A DNA stretch of 64,000 nt, taken from JACVRW01 sp963734365. Its GTDB lineage: Bacteria > Actinomycetota > Thermoleophilia > Solirubrobacterales > Thermoleophilaceae. The notes under the pieces were generated by a model that saw nothing but the letters and a program-made list of their open reading frames with translations, was not told where the DNA came from and searched no databases. Below are positions 31,115 to 41,679 of the stretch, in pieces (positions within the stretch are counted from its first letter, which is position 1; every line of letters begins with the position of its first letter). The translations under genes were made by a program, and so were the position numbers. The stretch covers positions 1 through 64,000 of the forward strand of contig CAVTGV010000004.1 of NCBI GenBank assembly GCA_963734365.1, written 5' to 3'.

Positions 31115-31118
31115 TGAG

Positions 31119-31688
31119 ATGGCTGTGCCGCGCCTCGACGACTGGCTATCCAATCCGGCGGTCCGGACCCATCACCGGCGCTCAAGTCTGGTCGATGGCG
31201 GCGAGCTGTGGCGGGCGGCCCTCGATCTGCGCCTGTCCGAGACGGTCGCGCTGGGGCGCCTGATCCGCTGGCGCATCCCCGACACCCCGTCCGCGCAGAC
31301 CTTCGGAGAGCTGTTTCGAAGTTATCCGTTCACCGTTCTCGAAGAGGGAGAGCACGTGCTCGTCTCCGGCTTGTGCGGGCGTATCTGGACCCTCACGCGC
31401 GACTATCCCGCGCTCGACGGCGCCGCCGCCTTCCGGGACTGGAGCGAGCCGGGCACCGTGCGGGTGCTGTTCGGCCATTGGGTCGAGCAGGCCGGCCCCG
31501 GCCGGGTCGAGCTCGTGTCCGAGGCGCGCGTGGACCCCCTGGACCGCGGCGCAGCACTGCGGCTGCGCGCGCTCTGGGCGGCGGTGGGCCCCTTCGAGCG
31601 GCTGGTGGGCTCCGAGGCGCTCGGCGCGGCCGTCAAGCGGGCGGAGAGCCGAGCTCCAGACCCGCGAGCGGCGAACTTGCGTCGATGA
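31119..31688 (+). CDS. Conserved hypothetical protein, DUF2867/SRPBCC-like
   Basis: The protein has 189 residues. It has an alternating strand pattern with LRLSETVALGRLIRWRIPDT, then FRSYPFTVLEEGEHVLVSGL, RVLFGHWVEQ and VELVSEARVDPLDRGAALRL, ending in a helix ALWAAVGPFERLVGSE. This looks like a START-like ligand-binding fold. I cannot name the family with certainty. It sits between the methyltransferase and the tocopherol cyclase, divergent from the first and overlapping the end of the second by 56 bases. A lipid-binding helper is possible but unproven. Confidence 0.65.
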   Translation: MAVPRLDDWLSNPAVRTHHRRSSLVDGGELWRAALDLRLSETVALGRLIRWRIPDTPSAQTFGELFRSYPFTVLEEGEHVLVSGLCGRIWTLTRDYPALDGAAAFRDWSEPGTVRVLFGHWVEQAGPGRVELVSEARVDPLDRGAALRLRALWAAVGPFERLVGSEALGAAVKRAESRAPDPRAANLRR

Positions 31689-32610
31689 TCGTGCGCCGCC
31701 CCCGGCTCAGGCGCAGCCCGATCTCGCCCGCAAGCAGCTGCTGAGAGCGCAGCTCGAAGTGCGGCGGGCCGGGCTCGGGCACCGGCAGGACGTGCGGGGA
31801 GCTTCCGGCGGCCTCGCCCTCCAGCTCGAGCCGGTAGCGGGGCGAGCGCATCGACACGCGCCAGCCCAGGCGCCCGGTGGCCACCCGCGTGCGCGCCGCC
31901 GGCGGCCGCAGGCAGATCACGCGATCGGCGATCCGTACCACGGCCGCCGTAGGGGCGGGCTGCGTCCCGAGCAGCGGCAGCCGCCCACCGGCGAAGGCCA
32001 CGCCGAGCTCGCCGCCGGGAAACGCGCCGGCCTGGCCCCACCACCAGCGCCCGGCGAAGCCGGGACCCCAGTTCTTCTCCGCGTAGGCCCGGGCGCCGTC
32101 CAGCCGAACGCGGCGGCCGGCGACGCAGGCCTCGCCGCGCACCTCGGCGTCGAGCAGCACGGGCTGCCAGTACTGGGCCAGCCCGGGCACCAGGTGGGCG
32201 CCGCCGAGCGCGCCCAGCATCCGCGGCGGCCAGCGGACCGGGCTCACCAGCGAGGCGTCGATCCAGTGGTCCGCGTCGAGCCGCAGCCGCAGACGCTCGA
32301 GCGACCCCCGGAGAACCTCGCCCGCCGTCGCCCCGAAGCCGTGCGCGTCGCCCTCGGCGGGCTCGGCGATCACGTGGCGAACCACGCCGCCCGGGTGCGC
32401 TGCCAGGGCCACGAGCGCCCAGCGCCCGGCCGGGCCGCGGCAGATCCCGCACAGCACCACGATCACCCGGCCCTCGACGGGATCGACGATGCGCCAGTAG
32501 TAGCCCTCCATACCGGCGCCGTGATCGCGCCCGGCGTCGCCGAAGGGCGGGTCGGCGCCGGCGCGTCGGTAGGCGGCGGCGAGCCGGGTCATGTGTGGTC
32601 TTGCCTGCAT
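31633..32610 (-). CDS. Tocopherol cyclase-like protein (VTE1 family)
   Basis: The protein has 325 residues from the ATG at 32610 (32592 is an alternative). The family signature of tocopherol cyclase is clear: GMEGYYWRIVDPVEGRVIVV near residue 33, and ARAYAEKNWGPGFAGRWWWG near 174-192, matching the YAEKNWG-G-F-x-W-W-W core of VTE1/Slr1737. The rest is beta-rich with a C-terminal ELRSQQLLAGEIGLRL region, as in cyclases. VTE1 closes the chromanol ring of dimethyl-prenyl-benzoquinol. No signal peptide. It is about 0.5 kb from the HPT/VTE3-like pair on the same strand, with a plus-strand gene between. Confidence 0.85.
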   Translation of the reverse strand: MQARPHMTRLAAAYRRAGADPPFGDAGRDHGAGMEGYYWRIVDPVEGRVIVVLCGICRGPAGRWALVALAAHPGGVVRHVIAEPAEGDAHGFGATAGEVLRGSLERLRLRLDADHWIDASLVSPVRWPPRMLGALGGAHLVPGLAQYWQPVLLDAEVRGEACVAGRRVRLDGARAYAEKNWGPGFAGRWWWGQAGAFPGGELGVAFAGGRLPLLGTQPAPTAAVVRIADRVICLRPPAARTRVATGRLGWRVSMRSPRYRLELEGEAAGSSPHVLPVPEPGPPHFELRSQQLLAGEIGLRLSRGRRTIIDASSPLAGLELGSPPA

Positions 32611-32674
32611 CTCGCGAGGGAGTGTGACCACACGCACGGAATAGACCGCTGAGCGGTCAGGTCGGTGTGGGGAG

Positions 32675-33751
32675 ATGCAGACGCTCGCCGTGGAAACGCT
32701 CTCCAACGTGGTCCTGCGTGTTCCTCGCCAGCCCGCCGAGCTCGAGCTCGAGCCGCGGGAGCCCGTGCTGCGGCGCTCCGTGATCCTGCGGCTGGCCGGC
32801 AGCAGGCGGCCGCTCTTCCGTGCCGACGCGGCGGTGGCGCTGGAGCGCCTCGAACCTGTGGCGCGGGACGGCCTGCTCGATGGCGCCGAGCCGATGGGCC
32901 GCGTCTTCGGCGAGGCCGGGCTCGAGACGCGGCGCGAGCTTCTCTATCAGACGCCCAGCCGGTGCCTGCCGCGCGACGTCGAGCAGCTCGAGATCGACCG
33001 CGGCACCCCGATGGTCGAGCGTGGCTATCTCATCACGGGCGACTCGGGGCCGCTGGCCTTCGTGGTCGAGCGAATCCCGGGGACGAGCCTCGGGACGCTT
33101 CGTGAGCTGTCGCCGCCGGACGGCGCCGGTCGCTCGCTCTCCCGGCCTAGCCTGCTACTTAACTGCTCGATGCTGTTCAAGCAGGAGACGCTGCTGCGCA
33201 TCCGCTCCGGTGAGGTCACGCTCGCCTTCCGCCGCTGGCGCCGGCCCACCGTGAAGGCGGGCGGCACGCTCCGGACCCGCATGGGAGTGCTGGCCATCGA
33301 TTCCGTCGAGCGGATCGAGGAGGGCGCGATCACCGAAGTCGACGCGCGCCGGGCGGGCGCGGCCGATCGTGCCGCGCTCGTGTCGGTCCTGCGCGGCGAT
33401 GGCGCGCTCTACCGGATCGCTCTGCGCTTCGCCGGGCCGGATCCACGCATCGCCCTGCGCGAGCGGGCCGACCTGTCCGCGGCCGAGAGGTCGGCCGTCG
33501 ATGCCCGCCTCAGCCGTCTCGACGCCGCCAGCCGGCACGGCCCCTGGACCTCCGCGGTACTGCGGCTGATCGCCGCGCGGCCGGGAGTCCGCGCCCCCGA
33601 TCTCGCCGCCGGGCGCGGCCTCGAGACAGCTCGCTTCAAGGCCGATGTGCGCAAGCTCAAGGAGCTCGGCCTCACCGAGAGCCTGGAGGTGGGATACCGC
33701 CTCTCGCCGCGCGGCCGGGCCTATCTCGGCGGGGACGAGGCCCCTGAGTAA
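32675..33751 (+). CDS. Chorismate lyase-like domain fused to ASCH and winged-helix domains
   Basis: This continuous frame of 358 codons has two unrelated parts. Residues 1-150 resemble chorismate pyruvate-lyase (UbiC/DUF98): PREPVLRRSVILRLAGSRRP, LERLEPVARDGLLDGAEPMG, LETRRELLYQTPSR. From MLFKQETLLRIRSGEVTLAF (ATG 33169) comes an ASCH RNA/ligand-binding-type domain, then a winged helix (RFKADVRKLKELGLTESLEV). The join is AT-richer (33154-33168) and stops lie in a neighbouring frame there, so the first gene may have lost its stop by a one-base change, with the second normally starting at 33169. Whether the product is really fused is open. Chorismate lyase activity would supply 4-hydroxybenzoate. 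Confidence 0.7.
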   Translation: MQTLAVETLSNVVLRVPRQPAELELEPREPVLRRSVILRLAGSRRPLFRADAAVALERLEPVARDGLLDGAEPMGRVFGEAGLETRRELLYQTPSRCLPRDVEQLEIDRGTPMVERGYLITGDSGPLAFVVERIPGTSLGTLRELSPPDGAGRSLSRPSLLLNCSMLFKQETLLRIRSGEVTLAFRRWRRPTVKAGGTLRTRMGVLAIDSVERIEEGAITEVDARRAGAADRAALVSVLRGDGALYRIALRFAGPDPRIALRERADLSAAERSAVDARLSRLDAASRHGPWTSAVLRLIAARPGVRAPDLAAGRGLETARFKADVRKLKELGLTESLEVGYRLSPRGRAYLGGDEAPE

Positions 33752-33761
33752 TCTCGGCGGG

Positions 33762-34469
33762 GTGGCAGCCGCCGACCGCCGTTTCGCCCTCGTTACAGGA
33801 GCCAACCGCGGTATAGGACTCGAGCTGGTGCGCCAGCTCGCGCGGGAAGGGTTCACCACGATGCTCGGCGCCCGCGACCTCGACAAGGGCCGGGCGGCAG
33901 CAACCGCGCTACGGGACGAGGGGCTCGACGTGGAGGCGCGGCGGATCGACGTGGCCGATGCCGAGAGCGTCCGGGAGCTGGGGGCGGCGCTCGCGGAGGA
34001 TGTCGGGCATCTCGACGTGCTCGTGAACAACGCCGCCATTCACTACGACACCTGGCAGCGCGGCGCCGATGCCGACCTCGCCGTGGTGCAGGAGGCCCTG
34101 GACACCAACCTGATGGGCGCCTGGCGCACTGCCCAGGCCTGCCTGCCGCTGTTGCGCCGCTCCGAGCACGGACGCATCGTGAACGTCTCGAGTGAGTCCG
34201 GCTCGCTCGCCTCGATGGGCGCCGGCGCCCCGGCCTACAGCGTGTCCAAGGCCGCCCTCAACGCGCTCACCCGGGTGCTGGCCGCGGAGCTCGGCTCCGA
34301 AGGGATTCTCGTCAACTCGGTGTGCCCGGGCTGGGTGGCCACCGACATGGGCGGCCCCGGCGGCCGCCCCGTTCAAGACGGCGCGGCCAGCGTGATGTGG
34401 GCCGCGCTCCTGCCGGACGACGGGCCGAGCGGGGGCTTCTTCCGCGACGGCCGGGCGGTTCAGTGGTGA
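33762..34469 (+). CDS. Short-chain dehydrogenase (carbonyl-reductase-like)
   Basis: The protein has 235 residues from a GTG start at 33762. It has a nucleotide-binding loop ALVTGANRGIGLELVRQLAR, an NNA motif VLVNNAAIHYDTW, the catalytic serine in IVNVSSESGSLASM and YSVSKAALNALTRVLAAELG with Tyr-x3-Lys. The PGWVATDMGGPGGRP segment is typical of carbonyl-reductase-like SDRs, which use NADPH. It lies 10 bases after the fused ORF and 18 bases before the F420-reductase-like gene, so the three may be one operon. Confidence 0.88.
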   Translation: MAAADRRFALVTGANRGIGLELVRQLAREGFTTMLGARDLDKGRAAATALRDEGLDVEARRIDVADAESVRELGAALAEDVGHLDVLVNNAAIHYDTWQRGADADLAVVQEALDTNLMGAWRTAQACLPLLRRSEHGRIVNVSSESGSLASMGAGAPAYSVSKAALNALTRVLAAELGSEGILVNSVCPGWVATDMGGPGGRPVQDGAASVMWAALLPDDGPSGGFFRDGRAVQW

Positions 34470-34487
34470 CAGGCAAAGGAGACGGAA

Positions 34488-35116
34488 TGAAGATCGGGAT
34501 CATCGGCAGCGGCAAGATCGGGGGAACCCTTCTGAGGCTCTTCTCCCGCAGCGGCGATGAGGTGGCGGTATCCAACTCGCGCGGGCCGGAGACGCTCGCA
34601 GGCCTCGTGGAGGAGGCGGGCGGCGGCGCCCGGGCGGCCACCGTGGAGGACGCAGCGCAGTTCGGTGAGGTGGTGGTGGTGGCCGTGCCCCTGCACGTGT
34701 ACCGCGAGCTGCCTGCGGACCGTCTGGCCGGTCGCATCGTGGTCGACGCCAATAACTACTACGCCGAGCGCGACGGGTCGATCGCGGAGCTCGACGACGA
34801 CAGCACCACCTCCACCGAGCTGCTGGCCGCCCAGCTCCCGGACTCGAGGGTCGTCAAGGCGTTCAACACGATGAACTACAGGGCGCTGGGCAGCGAGGGG
34901 CGCCCGGACGCCCCGCGCGACGAGCGGCTGGCGATATTCCTGGCGGGCGACGACGAGGAGGCCAAGCGAACGGTGGCCGCCCTGATCGACGAGCTCGGCT
35001 TCGCCCCGGTGGACACCGGCGGCCTGGCGGATGGCGGACGCCGCCAGCAGCCCGGCGCGCCGGTCTACGGCGCGACGATGACGGCGCCCGAGGCGGAGGC
35101 CGCGCTGCGCAGCTGA
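34488..35116 (+). CDS. F420-dependent NADP reductase-like oxidoreductase
   Basis: The protein has 209 residues, with an AAAGGAGA ribosome binding site. KIGIIGSGKIGGTLLRLFSR is the NADP-binding loop, VAVSNSRGPETLAGLVEEAG follows, then VVDANNYYAERDG and RVVKAFNTMNYRALG, which mark the F420-dependent NADP reductase/pyrroline-reductase-like family (FNO-type). Whether it uses F420 cannot be settled from sequence; many actinobacterial paralogues act on other substrates. Co-directional with the SDR upstream. Confidence 0.82.
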
Positions 35117-35130
35117 CGGCCGCCGGCCGG

Positions 35131-37044
35131 TCAGGGGTAGAGAGGCGTGGCGCGGTAGCGGTCGCGCACGAGCCAGAACGCCGGCTTGCGCTCCCCGTCG
35201 TAGCTGATCAGGCCCTTGTGATGGCGCGTATTGGGCTCGTACTGCGGTGGCCGGCGCCCCGCTCCGCCCCGCCAGCCGGGGTAGATCTCGAACTCCCTGA
35301 GCGTCCAGTAGATCGCGCCGTCGAGCACCGGTGAGCGGTCGATCACATCGAGCGTCCGGGCGGCGTGGAAGGTCTGGAAGCCGTAGCTGCCCTTGAGGGT
35401 GGCTGGAGCGGCCGCCAGCTCGGGACGCGCCTCGGCGCCCCACTCGGTCATCACGAGCGCCTGCGTCGGATAGTGGTCGCGCAACTCGTAGATGAAGGGC
35501 TCGAGCAGACTGAAGTCCTCGACCCAGCGGTACCAGCCGAAGTACTGGTTCACGCCGAGCATGTCGAAGGCCCCGTAGGTGAACTGCTCGCCGTAGCCCA
35601 GCCTCCCCTTGATGTCGACCGAGATCGGCAGCGTGGGGTCGAGGTCGCGCGCCTGCTTCAGTGCGGCCAGGAGGAAGCGGCGGGTGCCGGGCTTCGAGTC
35701 CGGGGTGAAGCTGAGCTCGTTGGCCACGGAGTGAGTGAGCACCGAGGGGTGCGAGCGCGCCGCAGTGACCGTGCGCCGCACCGACAGCAACGCGCGCTCG
35801 CGCTCCCTGGGGCGCCAGAGCAGATTCGCGCCGTGGTCGCGCTGCCAGATGGGCGCCTCGTTCCAGACCAGGATCCCGGCGCGGTCGAAGCGCGCCAGCA
35901 GGCGGTCGTTCATCAGATAGTGCGCGCGCGTGACGTTCGCGCCCAGGTCCTGCAGGTCGCTCACGATGCGATTCATGTCGGCGCTCGTGAGCGCCGCGCC
36001 CGAGCCGGGCATGTCCTCGTGGATGGAGGCGCCGCGCAGGTGCACGCGCCGGTTGTTGAGCCGCAGGTGGCCTCCTCGCACCTCCACCGAGCGCAGGCCC
36101 ACCTTTCGGCGCTCCACCTGGACGACCCGTCCGCGCTCGCGCAGGATGAGGGTGGCCGAGTAGAGCCTCGGGGCCTCGGGAGACCAGAGCTCGGGCGCGG
36201 GCACGCGCAGCGAGCGCTTGATGCGCTTACGCTCGGAGGTCTGGCGACCGAGCCGGAAGCTGCGCACGGTGATGCGCCCCGTGGGCGCGCGCAGCCGGAC
36301 CTCGAGCGTCGGCTCGATCGCTCGGGCGCGGCGACGCTCCAGAGTCGCGTCCACCAGCAGCTCGGCCCGGCAGTTGCGGGCCGGCCCTCGGCACTTGACC
36401 TTCGAGAGGGTGCCGATGTCTGCGAGGTGCGCCGGGCCGGCGGGAATCAGGCGGACCGGCCGCACGATGCCGTTCCAGTTCCACCAGCCCTCGGGCAGCT
36501 GCGGGTTCTTGCGGCCGTCCACGATCACGGTCAGCTCGTTGACCTTGCCCGGACGCAGCCCGCGGGCGTCGAGGGTGAACGGGGTGTAGGGGTCCGAGTT
36601 GCGCCCGATGCGACGGCCGTTCAAGAACACGGTCGCACTCCGGCGGACGCTGTCGAATTGGATCAGCCAGCCGAAGCCTGGGCGCGTGGGTGGCCCCTCG
36701 AAGCGCAACCGGTAGCGCCGGACCTGGCCGGGGTAGAGGCTCGGCAGCGCTCGGGTGTCGAAGACGCTCGGAACCTTCGTCCTCTGCCACTCACCGGGCA
36801 CCTGGGCCGCCCGCCCCGCGGGCGTGGGCGGCGCGGGCGGGTTGGCGTCCTCCGGCGCGCTCTCCTCCGGCGGCGCCTCCTGAGGCTGGCCGGGGGCCGC
36901 CGGCTCCACACGAATCTCCCAGCCGCTCAAGAGCGACCGCTCCCGCAGCGGCGCCGGCGCCGCCGAGGCCGCCGGCGCGAGGGCGGCGCCCACCGTGAGT
37001 GGGAGCGAGAAAAGGCAGAGGAGGAGCGCAGAGCGGCTACGCAT
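35131..37044 (-). CDS. Secreted glycoside hydrolase family 2 protein
   Basis: The protein has 637 residues from the ATG at 37044, with a signal peptide (LLLCLFSLPLTVGAALAPAA). A Pro/Glu-rich linker precedes the GH2 jelly roll (RRYRLRFEGPPTRPGFGWLI, then ATVFLNGRRIGRNSDPYTPF), an Ig-like domain, and the barrel. In the barrel, HLRGASIHEDMPG, then HSVANELSFTPDSKP (asparagine-glutamate acid/base) and ALVMTEWGAEARPELA (nucleophile glutamate) are standard for beta-glucuronidase/galactosidase-type GH2. An open frame extends 443 codons further upstream but only as antisense of the antiporter gene. It probably degrades glycans outside the cell. Confidence 0.85.
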   Translation of the reverse strand: MRSRSALLLCLFSLPLTVGAALAPAASAAPAPLRERSLLSGWEIRVEPAAPGQPQEAPPEESAPEDANPPAPPTPAGRAAQVPGEWQRTKVPSVFDTRALPSLYPGQVRRYRLRFEGPPTRPGFGWLIQFDSVRRSATVFLNGRRIGRNSDPYTPFTLDARGLRPGKVNELTVIVDGRKNPQLPEGWWNWNGIVRPVRLIPAGPAHLADIGTLSKVKCRGPARNCRAELLVDATLERRRARAIEPTLEVRLRAPTGRITVRSFRLGRQTSERKRIKRSLRVPAPELWSPEAPRLYSATLILRERGRVVQVERRKVGLRSVEVRGGHLRLNNRRVHLRGASIHEDMPGSGAALTSADMNRIVSDLQDLGANVTRAHYLMNDRLLARFDRAGILVWNEAPIWQRDHGANLLWRPRERERALLSVRRTVTAARSHPSVLTHSVANELSFTPDSKPGTRRFLLAALKQARDLDPTLPISVDIKGRLGYGEQFTYGAFDMLGVNQYFGWYRWVEDFSLLEPFIYELRDHYPTQALVMTEWGAEARPELAAAPATLKGSYGFQTFHAARTLDVIDRSPVLDGAIYWTLREFEIYPGWRGGAGRRPPQYEPNTRHHKGLISYDGERKPAFWLVRDRYRATPLYP

Positions 37045-37107
37045 GGCCGCCCACGGTAGCCAGATGTAAAGCCTTTTGGGTCGGCCCCTTCTGACAGAGT
37101 TGCCGCC

Positions 37108-38346
37108 GTGACTCCTCTTGCCGCGGGCGTCGAGTTCCTCGAGGAGCCCCTCGCCGTCTTCGGGGTGCTGCTCGTGTTCGGCGCCCTCGTCTCGGGGCTC
37201 GCCCGGCGCAGCTTCCTGTCGCTCACGGCGGCCTTCGTGGTGGCCGGCTTCGTGCTCGGAAAGGGCGGGCTGGGCATCCTGGAGCTCGATGCCGGCTCGG
37301 AGTTCGTTCAGGGACTCGCCGTGGTCGCGCTGATCCTGATCCTCTTCCGGGACGGGCTCGACGTGGACGAGGAGATGCTTCAGGACGCCTGGCACCTGCC
37401 CCTGCGCAAGCTCGCCCTGGCGATGCCGCTCACCTGCATCCTGATCGCTGTCCTCACGCACGTGATCACCGATCTGACCTGGTCGGAATCCTTCCTCGTG
37501 GGCGCGCTGCTCTCGCCCACTGATCCGGTGCTGTCCTCCGCTGTGGTGACCAACCCCCGGGTCCCGCGAGTGATTCGGCACTCGCTCAACCTCGAGTCCG
37601 GGCTCAACGACGGCCTCGCGCTGCCCGCGGTGCTCGCCTTCGCGGCGGCGGCGTCGGCCGACAGCGACTTCGTGTGGTGGAAGTTCGTGCTCCAGGACGT
37701 GGGCTTCGGCCTGGCGACCGGGCTGCTTGTGGCGTACCTCGCCGCGCGGCTCATGCCTCGCCACACCGCGCTCGGCGCCTCGATCAGCGCGCACCAGAAG
37801 GCGCTCTACGCCCTGGGCGTGGCCTTTGTCGCCTACGGGGTCGCGGTGCTGCCGCCGGAGGGCAACGGCTTCGTCTCCGTGTTCGTCGCAGCGATCACGC
37901 TCGGGATCCTGCGCCCGGACGTGAGCGAGTGCTTTGAGGCGCGCAGCGAGGACGTGATCGAGGTGGTCAAGCTCGGCGTGTTCCTCGCTTTCGGCGCGAT
38001 CTTCACGTTCGACACGCTGTTCCAGGACGGCTGGATCGCGCCCGCGATCGCCGCCTTCACGCTGCTCGTGGCGCGTCCGGTCTCGATCTTCGTGGCGCTG
38101 CTCGGCACGACGCAGGTGAACACCGCCGGCAAGGCCTTCATGGCGTGGTTCGGTCCGAAGGGCGTGGCCACGATGACCTTTGCGCTGTTCGTACTCGGCT
38201 CCGGCGGCCCGTCGGGAGAGTCGATCGCGGCCATCGCCGCCCTCACCGTGTTCGTATCGATAATCGCGCACGGCCTCACCGACCAGCCCGGGGCGGAGTG
38301 GATCGCCCGGCGAGAGGCTGCGGCGCCCGCGGGAGCCTCCGGCTAG
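37108..38346 (+). CDS. CPA1-type cation:proton antiporter
   Basis: The protein has 412 residues with about 12 membrane helices, GTG start. Family marks are VGALLSPTDPVLSSAVV, NLESGLNDGLALPAVLAFAA (the ion-binding ND motif), RDGLDVDEEM, and FMAWFGPKGVATMTFALFVL. It exchanges Na+ or K+ for H+ across the inner membrane for pH and salt homeostasis. It is divergent from the GH2 gene with 63 bases between. Confidence 0.88.
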   Translation: MTPLAAGVEFLEEPLAVFGVLLVFGALVSGLARRSFLSLTAAFVVAGFVLGKGGLGILELDAGSEFVQGLAVVALILILFRDGLDVDEEMLQDAWHLPLRKLALAMPLTCILIAVLTHVITDLTWSESFLVGALLSPTDPVLSSAVVTNPRVPRVIRHSLNLESGLNDGLALPAVLAFAAAASADSDFVWWKFVLQDVGFGLATGLLVAYLAARLMPRHTALGASISAHQKALYALGVAFVAYGVAVLPPEGNGFVSVFVAAITLGILRPDVSECFEARSEDVIEVVKLGVFLAFGAIFTFDTLFQDGWIAPAIAAFTLLVARPVSIFVALLGTTQVNTAGKAFMAWFGPKGVATMTFALFVLGSGGPSGESIAAIAALTVFVSIIAHGLTDQPGAEWIARREAAAPAGASG

Positions 38347-38399
38347 CTGGAGTAGATTCCCTTTCCTTCCCATCCCCCTGCCCCGACCCCGGAGGAGCC

Positions 38400-38723
38400 A
38401 TGCAGACCTGGGACATCGCCTCGCTCGACGTCCAGCCGCACCAGCCCGAGGTGCTGCGCTCCGACGAGGAGACCCGCGTGATCGCGATCAACCTGCCCGC
38501 GGGCGAGCGGCTCAACGAGCATCAAGTTCACGAGCGCGCCTGGGTGGTCGTCGCGGCCGGCGAGGCCGAGTTCGAGCAGGGCGGAGAGAGCGTGCGCGGC
38601 GGGCCCGGCCTGCTGGTGCACTTCGATCCCAACGAGCGCCACCAGGTGCGCGCGCTGGACGACGTCCGCCTGATCCTGCTGTTGTCGCCCTGGCCCGGGG
38701 ACGGACACCCCAGCCGGCGCTAG
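38400..38723 (+). CDS. Small cupin protein
   Basis: The protein has 107 residues, GGAGGAG immediately upstream. One cupin barrel: LPAGERLNEHQVHERAWVVV with metal-type histidines/glutamate and LLVHFDPNERHQVRALDDVR. No other domain. A small-molecule-binding or isomerase role is possible. It is 54 bases after the antiporter gene. Confidence 0.82.
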   Translation: MQTWDIASLDVQPHQPEVLRSDEETRVIAINLPAGERLNEHQVHERAWVVVAAGEAEFEQGGESVRGGPGLLVHFDPNERHQVRALDDVRLILLLSPWPGDGHPSRR

Positions 38724-38778
38724 CGTCCGGCCGGCTTGGCGTGGTCCCGAGGCCCGCGCCTGCCAGAATTCACGTTCG

Positions 38779-39171
38779 ATGGATCCGTCCCGCAAGCGCA
38801 AGATCCGGCTGTGGGTGGCGCTCACCGCCGTCGTGCTGCTCGCCACCGCGCTCATCTACACGAGCTTCAGCGCCTCGACCGAGGCCAGCAAGCCGAGCGA
38901 GATCCAGCCCGGGCAGTCCTACGAGGTCACCGGCAAGGTCGTGGACGGGTCGGTGCAGAAGAGCGGCAACGATCTGCGCTTTCGCATCCGCGACCGCGAC
39001 GGCACCGAGTCGGTGCCGGTGGTCTACGCCGGGGTGGTGCCCGACCCGTTCCGCGAGGGTCGCGAGGTGATCGTGTCGGGCGAGCTCAAGCGGGGCACGT
39101 TCATGGCCGAGCGCGACTCGCTCATCACGAAGTGCCCGTCCAAGTTCAGCAAGGACGAGCAGAGCTCCTGA
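38779..39171 (+). CDS. ccmE: Cytochrome c maturation protein CcmE (cysteine-type)
   Basis: The protein has 130 residues. A single N-terminal membrane helix (LWVALTAVVLLATALIYTSF) anchors an OB-fold (VTGKVVDGSVQKSGNDLRFR, VPVVYAGVVPDPFREGREVI). The heme-attachment site is LITKCPSKF: cysteine where Escherichia coli has histidine, and Phe in place of the usual tyrosine. Cysteine-type CcmE proteins are known from some archaea and Desulfovibrio, so this is a rarer variant. It precedes ccmF by one base. Confidence 0.85.
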   Translation: MDPSRKRKIRLWVALTAVVLLATALIYTSFSASTEASKPSEIQPGQSYEVTGKVVDGSVQKSGNDLRFRIRDRDGTESVPVVYAGVVPDPFREGREVIVSGELKRGTFMAERDSLITKCPSKFSKDEQSS

Positions 39172-39172
39172 C

Positions 39173-41332
<2,160 letters not shown>

Positions 41333-41356
41333 CCGGGACGCGCCTACGCTTCACGC

Positions 41357-41647
41357 GTGGAGTACGCCCTCGGCCTGATCGTCCTCGCCGCCCTCGTGGC
41401 GGTCGCCGTGGCACGCCCGCTGCGCGAGCGCGGCCAGGAGGAGCGCAAGGACAGGATTCGCATCGAGGAGCTCGAGGCGGCCAAGGAGGCCAAATACCGC
41501 GAGATCCGCGACGCCGAGCTCGACCACCAGATGGGCAAGCTCGACAAGGGCGACTGGCACAGCGTGGACCGCGAGCTGCGTGCCGAGGCGATCGAGATCC
41601 TGCGTGAGCTCGACCGCCTGGAGGGCCGCCCCCTCGACGCGCGCTAG
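41357..41647 (+). CDS. Small membrane-anchored protein next to ccmF, possible CcmI-like
   Basis: The protein has 96 residues, GTG start. One N-terminal helix (ALGLIVLAALVAVAVARPL) and a charged coiled region (RKDRIRIEELEAAKEAKYRE, then LDHQMGKLDKGDW). This layout resembles the N-terminal part of CcmI/CycH, which often follows CcmF. The TPR part of CcmI is missing, so the identification is tentative. Confidence 0.6.
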   Translation: MEYALGLIVLAALVAVAVARPLRERGQEERKDRIRIEELEAAKEAKYREIRDAELDHQMGKLDKGDWHSVDRELRAEAIEILRELDRLEGRPLDAR

Positions 41648-41679
41648 CCGGCATCGGCGGTCGCTAGCCTTCGGCGGCG

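Noticed and set aside
35131..38373. A 1080-codon minus-strand frame covering the GH2 gene and the antiporter gene
   Set aside because: The first 443 codons are antisense to the antiporter and have no motif; the signal peptide at 37044 fixes the real start.
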